Of a DNA stretch of 64,000 nt, positions 25,445 to 35,200 are shown in pieces. Source of the DNA: Mageeibacillus sp. UBA6980 (GTDB lineage Bacteria > Bacillota > Clostridia > Saccharofermentanales > Saccharofermentanaceae); the NCBI GenBank assembly GCA_002450095.1, contig DJYK01000026.1:1-64000 (forward strand). Reading direction: 5' to 3'. Both the position numbers and the translations under genes were made by a program. Under the pieces are notes generated by a model, which was not told where the DNA came from, made no database searches, and was given only the letters and a program-made list of their open reading frames with translations. Each line of letters begins with the position of its first letter. Positions within the stretch are counted from its first letter, which is position 1.

Positions 25445-27937
25445 ATGGACAAGAATACTACTGATTATTTATCTGCAAAGAGAATTGCTTCCGGGATAGT
25501 AAATGTGTCTCAAGGATATGGTCTTGAGACTGTTGCTCCCGGTGATGTTCTTGCTGACAGAATACTTATGCCTGATGTAAACAGATGGTACAGGCTCAAT
25601 CAGATACGAGCCTGTTCTAATAATGAGAATACTCATAATACTTATAAGAATGCAATCAAAAGCACTATGGCATCGGTGTTAAGACAAAATGAAGATATCG
25701 TTTGTTCATATGTGTTTGATGGTGGCGAAGTGTCAGTAATGTATGGAGCAAGAAATGCCGATGTTGGCATGATGCTTGAAAGTTCTTTGCCTGAATGCAG
25801 AATGGAGATGGCAAGTCTTGATATTAATGACAGAACATACAGCTATAACGGAATAATTACCGGTCGTATCAGAGGAGAAGAGCTGTCGGATAAATTGGTT
25901 GCAGCAGGCGTTAACGGCGGATCAGGCTTTGTTGCACTTGTAGCCCAGAGTGTCCCTTTACAACACTTGAATGAAAGAATTGAAAATAATAACCGTTTGA
26001 TTGGTTTCCTTAACCGTTACTCTGTGTCACGTAATACTTATGGTGAGATGAGTAGGTACGAGGAAGAATATGTTGAACAGGATATTGTTAATGCCGTTGA
26101 AATACTGAAGGAAGAGAACGATGTATTGCTTCGTAACAGAGAAGAAGGATTTACATACTCTATAATAAGATTTGGTGCAAATGGCATTGATTTATTCAAC
26201 AGGCTCAAAACAATGCTTTGTTCAGTTAATTCTGCCTCTGTGGACAGAAATACCGGTGTAAGCCATGAACCTGTCAGATGTATTGAGATCCCCCCGTTTA
26301 TGCGAATCAGACCGCTGGCTGTACCATACATTAAGTCAGGCGATAATGTTTATATCCCTGATACTATGGTTGCAATTGATGAATTGTCAGAAGCATTTAT
26401 TCCTGCGAGACGGTCTGTATTCGGATATAACTACATTAACTATCATATAGATGAAAACTCTTATGAAGCTTTTCCTACAATGCCGTTGTTTGCCGGTAAA
26501 TCGTTTGAAGTCGGAAAGATAAGCGATTCAAACGGAAAGGCTTTAATTCCTGTAAGTATGATAAATCAGCATGTCTTTGTTACCGGAAGTACAGGTCAGG
26601 GTAAAACGACTACGGTAAAGAAGCTTTTAGCAGAGGCGTGGAAAGAACAGATTCCTTTTATTGTCTTTGAGAGTGCAAAGAAGGAGTACTTCTCCCTTAT
26701 TAAAGCAATACCGTCTCTTCGTGTGCTGACATCAGGCCTTGACGGTAACGCTTTGGCAACGGATCCTTTCTGCCCGGAAAGGGGCATTACTATAGGTGAA
26801 CATGCTGATGCTTTGGAAAGGGCGATAATGGCAGCTTGTGAAGGCGAACATCCTATCCCCGAAGCTTTGGCGGGTTTGCTTGAGTATTCATATCGTAAAT
26901 CCGGATGGGAGTATGATGAGCCGGCTTATGAAGATTTACGAAGACCTTTTCCTACAGCCCGGGAAGTATATGAGAATATCGACGATTATATACGAGAGAA
27001 TGCCGGGTATGGTCAGGAAGTGACGGCAAATATCAAAGGAGCTCTCGAGATGAGGATCAGGGTTCTGACCAGCGGATTGGCAACTCATGTGTTTACCTAT
27101 AATAATGCAATGACTGCCAGGGAACTGCTATCTGTTCCGACCGTGATTGAGATGGAAGATTACCCCGAGAAACTAAGAGTGTTCTTGACCAATATCCTTT
27201 TGTTTAAGATCAAGTCTTATCTCAAAAAGGTTGCTGAGAGTGATTCATTGAAAAGAATCATAGTAATAGAAGAAGCGCATAATATCTTCCGAAAGACAAT
27301 ACATGAAGAATCAACTCAGGCTGCAAATAACAGATATATAGAGAATATGCTCGCAACCGTACGTGCATCCGGTACAGGGATAATTATAAGTGATCAGCGT
27401 CCGTCATTAATGTCTGACGCAGTTATAGCAAATACTTCCGTGAAAATACTGCATGCTCAAACATCGTCTGAAGATATCAATATTGTTGGTCAGAGTATGG
27501 GGCTTACAGAGTTTCAGATAAGAAAAGTGAGAGAGCTTCGTAAAGGCGAATGTCTTATTGCATTGACCGGTGTCCACGGAGTTCAGAGAGCGAAGATTAA
27601 TATGTTGGAAACAACAGCTGCAATCAATGCTGCGTGCCATATTTGTCATCATCGTTATGACTGTAAACAATCTATGGCTGCCAGAACAGTCGCATCTATG
27701 AATCGGGATTTGTTGAAATACCATGTATCCGGAATCCTCGGTGTGATATATGAACCTGATAGGCTTAAGTCCGGCCTCGACAGATTATTCCATGATGTCG
27801 GATTATATTGCGGATTGACAGCCTCGTGTTGTGTTTTGGCAGAGATACTGAATGAGTATGCACCTGATCTTTCTTTCGAAGAGAAGAGGATAATCGTAAC
27901 TTCATATTACAGGTTTTTATCCCCCCTCAAGAGATGA
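25445..27937 (+). CDS. HerA/FtsK-type DUF87 ATPase
   Basis: An 830-residue protein; the ATG at 25445 follows GAGGTGG, an upstream GTG is less likely. The first 370 residues are an unassigned N-terminal region. The motor starts with HVFVTGSTGQGKTTTVKKLL (Walker A near 381), VFESAKKEY, then IIVIEEAHN (Walker B) and ISDQRPS, and the ring-facing Arg region of HerA. A Cys/His cluster follows (ACHICHHRYDC). HerA hexamers translocate DNA or, in membrane-linked systems, proteins. Its neighbours are small membrane proteins, so a membrane pump is plausible. The last codons overlap the C6 box of the next unit. Confidence 0.88.
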   Translation: MDKNTTDYLSAKRIASGIVNVSQGYGLETVAPGDVLADRILMPDVNRWYRLNQIRACSNNENTHNTYKNAIKSTMASVLRQNEDIVCSYVFDGGEVSVMYGARNADVGMMLESSLPECRMEMASLDINDRTYSYNGIITGRIRGEELSDKLVAAGVNGGSGFVALVAQSVPLQHLNERIENNNRLIGFLNRYSVSRNTYGEMSRYEEEYVEQDIVNAVEILKEENDVLLRNREEGFTYSIIRFGANGIDLFNRLKTMLCSVNSASVDRNTGVSHEPVRCIEIPPFMRIRPLAVPYIKSGDNVYIPDTMVAIDELSEAFIPARRSVFGYNYINYHIDENSYEAFPTMPLFAGKSFEVGKISDSNGKALIPVSMINQHVFVTGSTGQGKTTTVKKLLAEAWKEQIPFIVFESAKKEYFSLIKAIPSLRVLTSGLDGNALATDPFCPERGITIGEHADALERAIMAACEGEHPIPEALAGLLEYSYRKSGWEYDEPAYEDLRRPFPTAREVYENIDDYIRENAGYGQEVTANIKGALEMRIRVLTSGLATHVFTYNNAMTARELLSVPTVIEMEDYPEKLRVFLTNILLFKIKSYLKKVAESDSLKRIIVIEEAHNIFRKTIHEESTQAANNRYIENMLATVRASGTGIIISDQRPSLMSDAVIANTSVKILHAQTSSEDINIVGQSMGLTEFQIRKVRELRKGECLIALTGVHGVQRAKINMLETTAAINAACHICHHRYDCKQSMAARTVASMNRDLLKYHVSGILGVIYEPDRLKSGLDRLFHDVGLYCGLTASCCVLAEILNEYAPDLSFEEKRIIVTSYYRFLSPLKR

Positions 27938-27956
27938 GTTTTATCTGATATATCAT
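27921..27956 (+). promoter_or_regulatory. C6-box promoter (copy 6) inside the operon
   Basis: CCCCCCTC (27921-27928) lies in the last codons of the HerA gene; 22 bases later TATCAT (27951-27956), then 21 bases to the next ATG. It gives the downstream genes their own copy of the shared promoter. Confidence 0.75.
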
Positions 27957-27977
27957 CAGAGTAAGGAGGAAGGATTT

Positions 27978-28202
27978 ATGGCAGAAGTATTAGGACCAAT
28001 TGTTTGTGTTGTATATGCTTGTATAGCTGTTGGGTTGATAACCGGTACAGACGATTCGTTTAAGTGCAAAGTTATCGGAATCTGTTTCGCTGTAGCTGCG
28101 ATTCCTCTGGTGGTTTTTATGGACGTCGTGATTAAAGTTCTCGGCGTGTTAATTGTAATAGCAGCGATTTTAATATTTATCTACTGCCTGTTAGGAGTGT
28201 GA
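27978..28202 (+). CDS. Small two-helix membrane protein
   Basis: A 74-residue, very hydrophobic protein with two or three membrane segments (about 5-22, 30-50, 50-72) joined by a short polar loop with TDDSFKCK. The start has AAGGAGG. It overlaps the next gene region by coupling (stop 28200-28202). The function is unknown; it could be a channel subunit or holin-like, but no signature shows it. Confidence 0.7.
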   Translation: MAEVLGPIVCVVYACIAVGLITGTDDSFKCKVIGICFAVAAIPLVVFMDVVIKVLGVLIVIAAILIFIYCLLGV

Positions 28203-28207
28203 CTGTT

Positions 28208-28708
28208 ATGGATAAGACTATCTATTCTGTTTTTCTTGTAGTTGTAATAGTCGGAGCTTGTGTAATTAAGCTTGTGTATCTTAATTGTAAGGAACGCAAG
28301 GCTCAGCAACAGCGAAATAGGAACAATAACAATAGCAGCAATATTAACAGTAACAGGAATAGTGTAAGCCGCCCGATAATACAGGAAAGTACACCTGTTG
28401 CCCGTGCAAATATTAGTAATAATTATGTTTATTATTTTGCAAACGGCAGAGGCCCTCTTGAAGACAGGACGTTTTGTTTCAGTTACGAGAAAGTTGGTGA
28501 ATCCTGGCGTGCTTATATAGTAAAAATGCCTTCCTTGAGATCTCGTGATGCGTCATTCGCGTTGACCCACAGATTGAGAGCGGATGACGGCAGGACGTAT
28601 GTCTGCTGGGACAGTCCGATACATAATCTGAAGGATATGCAGAATGTATCTAAGATGTGGGCTGACTGTATTTGTGAGTACATCAAGACAGGAAAGAGAT
28701 TCGGATGA
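28208..28708 (+). CDS. Single-pass membrane protein with Asn-rich linker
   Basis: A 166-residue protein: one N-terminal membrane helix (about 5-27), a Gln/Asn/Ser-rich linker (about 35-60, NRNNNNSSN), then a compact domain (about 72-166) with NYVYYFANG, FCFSYEKVGESW and TYVCWDSPIH. The ATG at 28208 fits TAGGAG better than an upstream GTG. The family is unknown. The domain probably lies outside or at the membrane face, held by the linker. Confidence 0.7.
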   Translation: MDKTIYSVFLVVVIVGACVIKLVYLNCKERKAQQQRNRNNNNSSNINSNRNSVSRPIIQESTPVARANISNNYVYYFANGRGPLEDRTFCFSYEKVGESWRAYIVKMPSLRSRDASFALTHRLRADDGRTYVCWDSPIHNLKDMQNVSKMWADCICEYIKTGKRFG

Positions 28709-28718
28709 GGGAAAAGAT

Positions 28719-29498
28719 ATGAAACTAATGAAAAACAAGTTAACGAATATGGGTGAAGCACAGGCGCACGCTGAAAGCTGCCATTGGAATTCACTTGGAA
28801 GAATTGCTGAGACTGAAGGCAGATTCATCTCTGATGCTGACAAGGAGCGGATAGCCGGCGGTGTAGATACACTTAAGGTTGTTGAGTACGATCCTTTCGG
28901 TGAACGAAGCGGTGGGTACAGATGCCTAGAGGGTAAAAGCGAGATGGAGATATCTGTTCTTAATAAAGAACAGGTTGAACGCACTACAATGCATGAGACA
29001 AACCATTTCGTAAGTCATCACAGCGAGACTTCCGTCCCATCCGTGGAACGTAACGGTGTATATGAGTACCAGACGGTAGGATTGCGCCACTCTTCTTGGT
29101 TCAGGTCTAATGAGACGGGCAAAGTTCAAGAGGTGAAGATAACGGGCCGTGGACTTAACGAAGGTGTTACTACGATGTACACGAACAGACAGTTGATGGA
29201 ATTAGACCGTGCCAAAGGTTTGGAGGCTGCAAGAACCGGAATATATCAGCATGCTACTGAGTTGTCATCCCAGCTTGAGATAATTGTCGGCAGCGATGTT
29301 CTTAAGGAGGCATATTACGGAGGCAAGGAAAACGAGTTGAAAGAGCGGGTTGATAGACTTGGAGGAGCTGGTACTTACGAGAGATTGCGGGAATGCATGG
29401 ATGGAACCGTATCATCTAACTATTATGAGCGAATCAATTCGACTGCACGGGCTCAGAAGATAATGGAAGAACTGTATGAAGGAGCGAAGAGAAAATGA
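28719..29498 (+). CDS. HExxH metalloprotein (zincin-like)
   Basis: A 259-residue protein. A zinc-protease motif HETNH is at 92-96 (TTMHETNHFVSHHS), and an Asn-Glu-Gly-Val-Thr segment (RGLNEGVTTMYTNRQ) about 55 residues later could give the third ligand, as in gluzincins. There is no signal peptide, so it acts in the cytoplasm or is delivered by the HerA-linked apparatus. It could process the repeat peptide or be an effector. A longer upstream frame exists, but the ATG at 28719 with GAGGGA is preferred. It overlaps the next gene by four bases. Confidence 0.7.
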   Translation: MKLMKNKLTNMGEAQAHAESCHWNSLGRIAETEGRFISDADKERIAGGVDTLKVVEYDPFGERSGGYRCLEGKSEMEISVLNKEQVERTTMHETNHFVSHHSETSVPSVERNGVYEYQTVGLRHSSWFRSNETGKVQEVKITGRGLNEGVTTMYTNRQLMELDRAKGLEAARTGIYQHATELSSQLEIIVGSDVLKEAYYGGKENELKERVDRLGGAGTYERLRECMDGTVSSNYYERINSTARAQKIMEELYEGAKRK

Positions 29499-29836
29499 AA
29501 GATTATGTTATGAACTATTTGTTCTCAAACGGCGTAAGTATTAACTCGGTTAAGGAAGAGCAGGAGATCGAAGAAGGTATATCGCTCTTTCTTACAGAGT
29601 GCGGCTTGGCTCGAAGTAAGGATTCAGAGTATGCCAGAGGATATGTAAGACAGATCTTGTCGATAATAGACCCCCGTGATATAAAACAAATATTTTTGAA
29701 GTATAATGTAATAAGTAGAACGAGACAGCTCGCAGCCGAAGGCCGTACCTATGCGGATCCTGAGATGATGAAGTGTCTTACTGAACTGAATGAGTGCGGG
29801 TTATACGGAAAGTATGTGCCCAATGTAGAAGAGTAA
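29495..29836 (+). CDS. Small hypothetical protein
   Basis: A 113-residue, mostly helical, soluble protein, coupled to the metalloprotein by ATGA overlap. No motif is recognised. Its position between a likely protease and a large unknown protein is typical of an immunity or adaptor protein, but that is a guess. Confidence 0.65.
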   Translation: MKDYVMNYLFSNGVSINSVKEEQEIEEGISLFLTECGLARSKDSEYARGYVRQILSIIDPRDIKQIFLKYNVISRTRQLAAEGRTYADPEMMKCLTELNECGLYGKYVPNVEE

Positions 29837-29853
29837 TATCAGGAGGAATGATT

Positions 29854-31554
29854 ATGGCAGTTAGAACTATTACAAGAAGAATGAATGCAGCTGAAGAAGC
29901 ATTTGTTTCCGAACTTACAAAGATACATTCGAGACATAACTTTGAGAATCTTCTCACAAAAATACTGGTTGAATCCAGAGAATCAAATACTGAAGTATGG
30001 AATGAGTTGGTTGGTAAACTTTTTGATATGTTAAGAGATTGTGATATCGAGTTTAGTGAGGATGTTTTTTCAGACCCTGCGAATTACGATGCTGACAAAG
30101 AATATATAGAATCTTTGCTTGATAATGTCGAACTTGAAAATAGTGATGATGTTTTAAGATGTCTTATGGGAAAGGTACAGAATGTAATTGAAGCTGCGCC
30201 TTTACCTGAAGCATATTTGGAAAGGATTGTTGACCATGCATTAAATGGTGAATTGAATGGTGATTCCTTACGCCTCAAGATCCTCAAGAGATTTATTAAG
30301 TATGGACGAGATGCTTTGTTTGATTCTGATAGTATTTCTGCAGAAAAACCGGGAGCCGGTTACGGCGGTAAAGGGTATATATATAAATGCGCACAAAAAA
30401 ATGCTGGGGCAGATATTAGTATAGAGAAAGAAGACTACGATAGAATTGCTGATTATATCGATGAAAGTGTATTCAATGTTTTAAATGATGACGAGATAAA
30501 TCGTGATAATTTCAGACCTGGCCGAACGTATGGAATTATTAAGGTGGTTAACGATCTTGCAAATGGACTTTTCAGGTCTAATGAATCAACAAAGAAAGAC
30601 TTATATATATTTGCCATAATTTTTGATATGTCATTCTATTATGAGGATCCTTTGCGTGCTCAGATACGTGATGAGTATTTAGATGTCGAGACGGGTTTGT
30701 TTGATAACTATTATCAGAATAATATTAAACGATTCATTAATGAAAAATATTATGATAAAGATAATGATTGTCTTGGTTCTGCATACGAGATAATACCTTC
30801 CGGAAGTGGAATTAACTATAATAACTTTGTTGAGTTGACGTACATATACTATTTATCTAATACTTTGGCGGAGGAAATGACTCCGGAGGAAAAGATCAGA
30901 AGATCAGCGGCAATGATTCAAAGAATCAGAAATGCAGATAGAAATACTCATGAAGTATTAAATACGGCTCAGAGTAAGAGTTTTTTTGTTGATGATATTT
31001 TGAAAAAAAGTATAACTGAAGATAGTTATTTTGATTTTGTTGTAAAGAATATTGATATTGGTGAAAAAGACGATAACTGTGGACCGATGCAATATGGAGT
31101 TGGATCAGATACAGCATTTAGAGAATATAAATCCATAATCAATCAATATGATCAGCTTAAGGCTGAAGTGAAAGATCAGCTTAATCAGATGAAAATTGAT
31201 GATAAGTATTGTGAAATAATTGATCATCAGGGTCATTATCTTGACTATTTCCCGGAAGATAGAACTCCTGCGTTTGATTGTGTTATTAAGATTTTGGATC
31301 GTATGTTGAAGGAAGATTATGTGCAATCAAAAGAGAAACTAACCAGAACACATATGATAGCTGCTTATTATGAGTACTTTATATTGAAGTATTCTGACGA
31401 TAAGTCTACGTTGTATGATTTCAAAGATGTGTATGATTGGTTTAAGAACGGGATTAATTATCACTTGAGAATTTCAGGATATACGGAGATAAACGCCAAG
31501 AGTTTGTTGGATATTCTCATTATAGCTTCTGCATATTCGTATTTGGCATTGTGA
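29854..31554 (+). CDS. Large unknown helical protein before the phosphatase
   Basis: A 566-residue soluble protein, AT-rich, with many acidic residues and predicted helices, and no recognised motif. The ATG at 29854 lies 7 bases after AGGAGG; an in-frame ATG at 29848 is too close. It is followed by the PP2C and kinase genes with short gaps, so it may be the kinase substrate or a regulatory partner (vWA-like proteins hold this place in the known TerY-phosphatase-kinase triads, but I see no vWA MIDAS motif). Confidence 0.7.
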   Translation: MAVRTITRRMNAAEEAFVSELTKIHSRHNFENLLTKILVESRESNTEVWNELVGKLFDMLRDCDIEFSEDVFSDPANYDADKEYIESLLDNVELENSDDVLRCLMGKVQNVIEAAPLPEAYLERIVDHALNGELNGDSLRLKILKRFIKYGRDALFDSDSISAEKPGAGYGGKGYIYKCAQKNAGADISIEKEDYDRIADYIDESVFNVLNDDEINRDNFRPGRTYGIIKVVNDLANGLFRSNESTKKDLYIFAIIFDMSFYYEDPLRAQIRDEYLDVETGLFDNYYQNNIKRFINEKYYDKDNDCLGSAYEIIPSGSGINYNNFVELTYIYYLSNTLAEEMTPEEKIRRSAAMIQRIRNADRNTHEVLNTAQSKSFFVDDILKKSITEDSYFDFVVKNIDIGEKDDNCGPMQYGVGSDTAFREYKSIINQYDQLKAEVKDQLNQMKIDDKYCEIIDHQGHYLDYFPEDRTPAFDCVIKILDRMLKEDYVQSKEKLTRTHMIAAYYEYFILKYSDDKSTLYDFKDVYDWFKNGINYHLRISGYTEINAKSLLDILIIASAYSYLAL

Positions 31555-31572
31555 TAATAGGAGATTTGATTA

Positions 31573-32250
31573 ATGGGATTAAGTGAACCCGGTTTTTACC
31601 ATGTACAAGAGTGTGTACCTAATCAGGATTGTATTCTTGCTGGTACCGTGAATAATTATCGAGTAGCAGTATTGGCTGATGGAGTTTCTACTTGTCGTTG
31701 TTCAGGACAAGGTGCTTTTTTAGCCTGTTCTAAAACAAGAAGTTTTTTACTGAATAATGCAGAAGATGTTTTCGAATATGATAAAGAATCAATTGCTGAA
31801 TACATAGTTGATTCTGTTTATCGCTCTTTGTGTGAAGTATCAAATGTAAATGGCGATGCTCCCGCTGACTATTCCAGTACACTATCTGCAGTCTTATATG
31901 ATCGCAGATCTCACCGATTAGTATGCTTTCATTTGGGAGATGGGTTGATTCTTTTGGCAAATAGGAAAGGATGCAGAGCTTTATGCATCCCGGGCAGCCG
32001 CATTAACGGAACAGCAGTTACAACAACAATTGGTGCTCATAAGGTATCAGTTGTTGTTAAAGAAGATATCTCATTTGATAAACACGTGTTATTGTGTTCA
32101 GATGGGGCATGGGAGAATATGTATAGAAAGGGATTCTTAAAGAATGAACCATTAAAATACATAACTAAAGGCAGGTTTAATGCTTTGGATAATTATATTA
32201 GAAATACACATCCTAATGACGACTACAGTTATATTGCGATGAAACTATAG
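31573..32250 (+). CDS. PP2C-type protein phosphatase
   Basis: A 225-residue serine/threonine phosphatase. Metal-binding motifs are seen in order: NQDCILAG, VLADGVSTC, SSTLSAVLY, FHLGDGLILL and LCSDGAWENM. The domain is short but complete for bacterial PP2C. It lies 15 bases before the kinase gene, so it probably reverses phosphorylation by that kinase. RBS TAGGAG. Confidence 0.88.
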   Translation: MGLSEPGFYHVQECVPNQDCILAGTVNNYRVAVLADGVSTCRCSGQGAFLACSKTRSFLLNNAEDVFEYDKESIAEYIVDSVYRSLCEVSNVNGDAPADYSSTLSAVLYDRRSHRLVCFHLGDGLILLANRKGCRALCIPGSRINGTAVTTTIGAHKVSVVVKEDISFDKHVLLCSDGAWENMYRKGFLKNEPLKYITKGRFNALDNYIRNTHPNDDYSYIAMKL

Positions 32251-32265
32251 AATAGGAGACTTTTT

Positions 32266-35200
32266 ATGGAACGGAATCATAGATTGGTAAATGATGATGA
32301 GATTGAATTGTCGGAAGTAAGTACAGGTGCAACTGTTACCTTTAAGATAAATGATGTGCTTTCGGGTTCAGACGGATCATCTGTAATATGTTATAGTGCC
32401 AGACGTCTTGATACCGGAAGGTCCATTATTCTTAAGGAGTTCTATCCCTTAGTTTATTCGTTTAATGATGACGGAAAGAGTTTTTCTCTTGTTAGAAATG
32501 ATAATAACCAATTAATACCGTCATCAAATATCACAGAAGCCAAAGAAAAGTTCTTAGATCTTAGAAATACTAAATTCAATACTTCTAAAAAGATAATTGA
32601 AACAATAAACTCGAGTCAAGGTGAGAATATTCTAAAGACGTTTATTCCAAGTATTTCATTGTATCGAGGAACTGTTGATAATGATGGTAATTGGAATAGC
32701 ACTTTTTATTATGTTGTTGATCAGCCTCAATTGATTACTTTCGAAAGTGTTTGTGAAGATATCAAAAAGAATCCGCAGAAGGATTCAGAGTATAAATTGT
32801 TGGTTATATTAAAGTCGATTCAACAGTTAACTATCTGTATAAAGACTCTTCATGAAGAAGGTTTTTGTCATAGAGATATTTGTCCAAGCAATTTTGGATT
32901 TGCAAAGCGCAGTGAAGACTATCTTACTGAAACAATATCATTGTTTGATATTGATTGTTTTATGTATTTTAAAGATAAGAAAACGAATGAATTTGTGGGA
33001 ACCCCAGGCTTTATGGCACCGGAGGTTGAGTCAAAAACTGTTCAGAGGTCTGTATCTGCAGATTTGTATTCGATAGGAGCAACTCTTTACTATGCTCTTA
33101 CAGGAGAACACGCACAAGCAATAGAAGATCATAATAATAATCAGATAAGAGAAGAAATAGAACAATCGAAACTTGTAAAAGCTTCTACGGTTAATAATAA
33201 TCCATATTTACTGGGGAAAATATGCGAGTTGCTTTATAAGTCATTGAATAGGGATGTAGATAATCGATATAAGAATTCGGATGAGCTACTTAAAGACATT
33301 AGAATGGCTTTATTCTTTATGTTGCCTCCTGATAGAAGAGATATTGATGTTGACGGACTGGTATGGGAACTTACCAGAACTGATTATACAACTGAACAGA
33401 AACAATACTATAAATTTTTGATGCTGTATCAGTTGTTTAAAGTACCTTTATACAATCCTGATCGCAGTGACGATAACAATACTATCGATGTTACACTTGT
33501 TGGATTTGACAGATATGGTTATGATTTCCTTGATGCTGTGCTTCAATTCAGTCAATGTATTAAGGAGACTGTCAATACAAGAGTTTATGTAAACGTCGAT
33601 AGGTTTGAATCAGTTGATTTATATTTGGGTAATCGACCGGCTTTGAAGGACTTCTTTAGAATAAATAAGTTCGGAACACCATTGAACCCTGTAAAAGAGT
33701 TTAATGACACGGATACATATTCATACGGTACAGTTGAGTTCATTAATTTTACAGGAAATGTAGATCCAAATCATATTGTTCGAAATGAGGATAATCGTAA
33801 TTATATATTTGTTACTTTGGGAAATGACAAGAAGAATTACGAATATGCAACCCAATTAAGTGATGTAGTTTTGAATGTAGATAAATGTATAACCTATATT
33901 GCAACGATGAACGAAGCAGTGGAAGATTATGCAGATTGTGTTGTGCCGATATTTGTTAATAAATTCGATATGAATGACGAAAAATCGGAGTTCTATCTGA
34001 TTGAGGAGCGTTCAAAGATTCGTAACTTCCTGCATGACAGAGGAATATATGTAGATATTGAAAAAAAGATGAAGGATTATCATAAAGATAACGAATATAA
34101 GCATAATGCATGTGTATCTGGAGTGTTATCACTGAAATATATGTTGCATCGTATAGGTGTTTCTCGTGATATGATTCATGATCCAGAAGGGACTTCGGTA
34201 GAATTTGAGCGCGTTCACGATAATAACAGAAATGAACTCATATATATTGAACATAAACGCTGGGTAGTTGATAAATTATGTGATGGTTGGAGTCCTCTTC
34301 CTATAGATGAATTTGATGTGTATACATCTAGCGGTGAGAATAAAGATACAACTAACAAGCGACATTCTTGTATCGTCAGAAGCAGCATAAATAACAACGT
34401 CAATATACTGAAGGATCAGTATGGAGACGGCATTAATGTCAATGTGGATAAATGGGACGGAACAGAAGTAATACCTGAAATGGATGAGCTTGACAGAGTA
34501 TCTTTAACTTTGCATAGGTCATTTAAAAGGGCTGCCAATAATCCCAATAGAATAAATGATATCAAAAGAAATCTCTCTTTTATTGGTCAGGAAGTTTCCT
34601 GCGATCCTGAAAAATACAAACCATTTTCTGATTGGCAGCATTATATACTGAATCTTTTGGAAGGGAAAAACCCGGTTGATAGATATGGTTCATTAAGGGA
34701 CGCTTTCTTCTCGGCTATTGAGAAAGATGACGATGAGGTAAAGAAAAAGGCTAAAACAGTTGATGATGACGTTAAATGTATAGTTCAATATAACAAGTTC
34801 CTTAACTATAAATATGAAGATGAGAAGATCTTTGATAATCTTCCCTTTATATTGAATTATTCATTAGAAACAGTATTAGTTAGAGATTTATACTTTGGTC
34901 CCAATAAAGAGAAACTGTTAAATAATTATGCATCAATTATGATCGCTAATCCTGCTGCTGTCGTTTATTGTGTTAATCTAACCGCTACTAATGCTAACGT
35001 TGATGCAATATGTAATGTTATAGACTCAATCAATAACACTTTCAAAAAGCACTTTATACGGACCCAAATGAAGTTTTTGTTGTTCTATAATAATAATGAC
35101 ATAATTAGACATAAAAAAGAGAACTTAATAACTGCGTTAAATTCAAATAATCGGCAGTTCACAGTTATAGGTTCGGTCTTGATTCATAATAGTTACAATG

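Noticed and set aside
26286..26330. Another CCCCCC tract inside the HerA gene
   Set aside because: It is followed by GTT rather than TC/TA, the -10 match is poor and no gene starts downstream.
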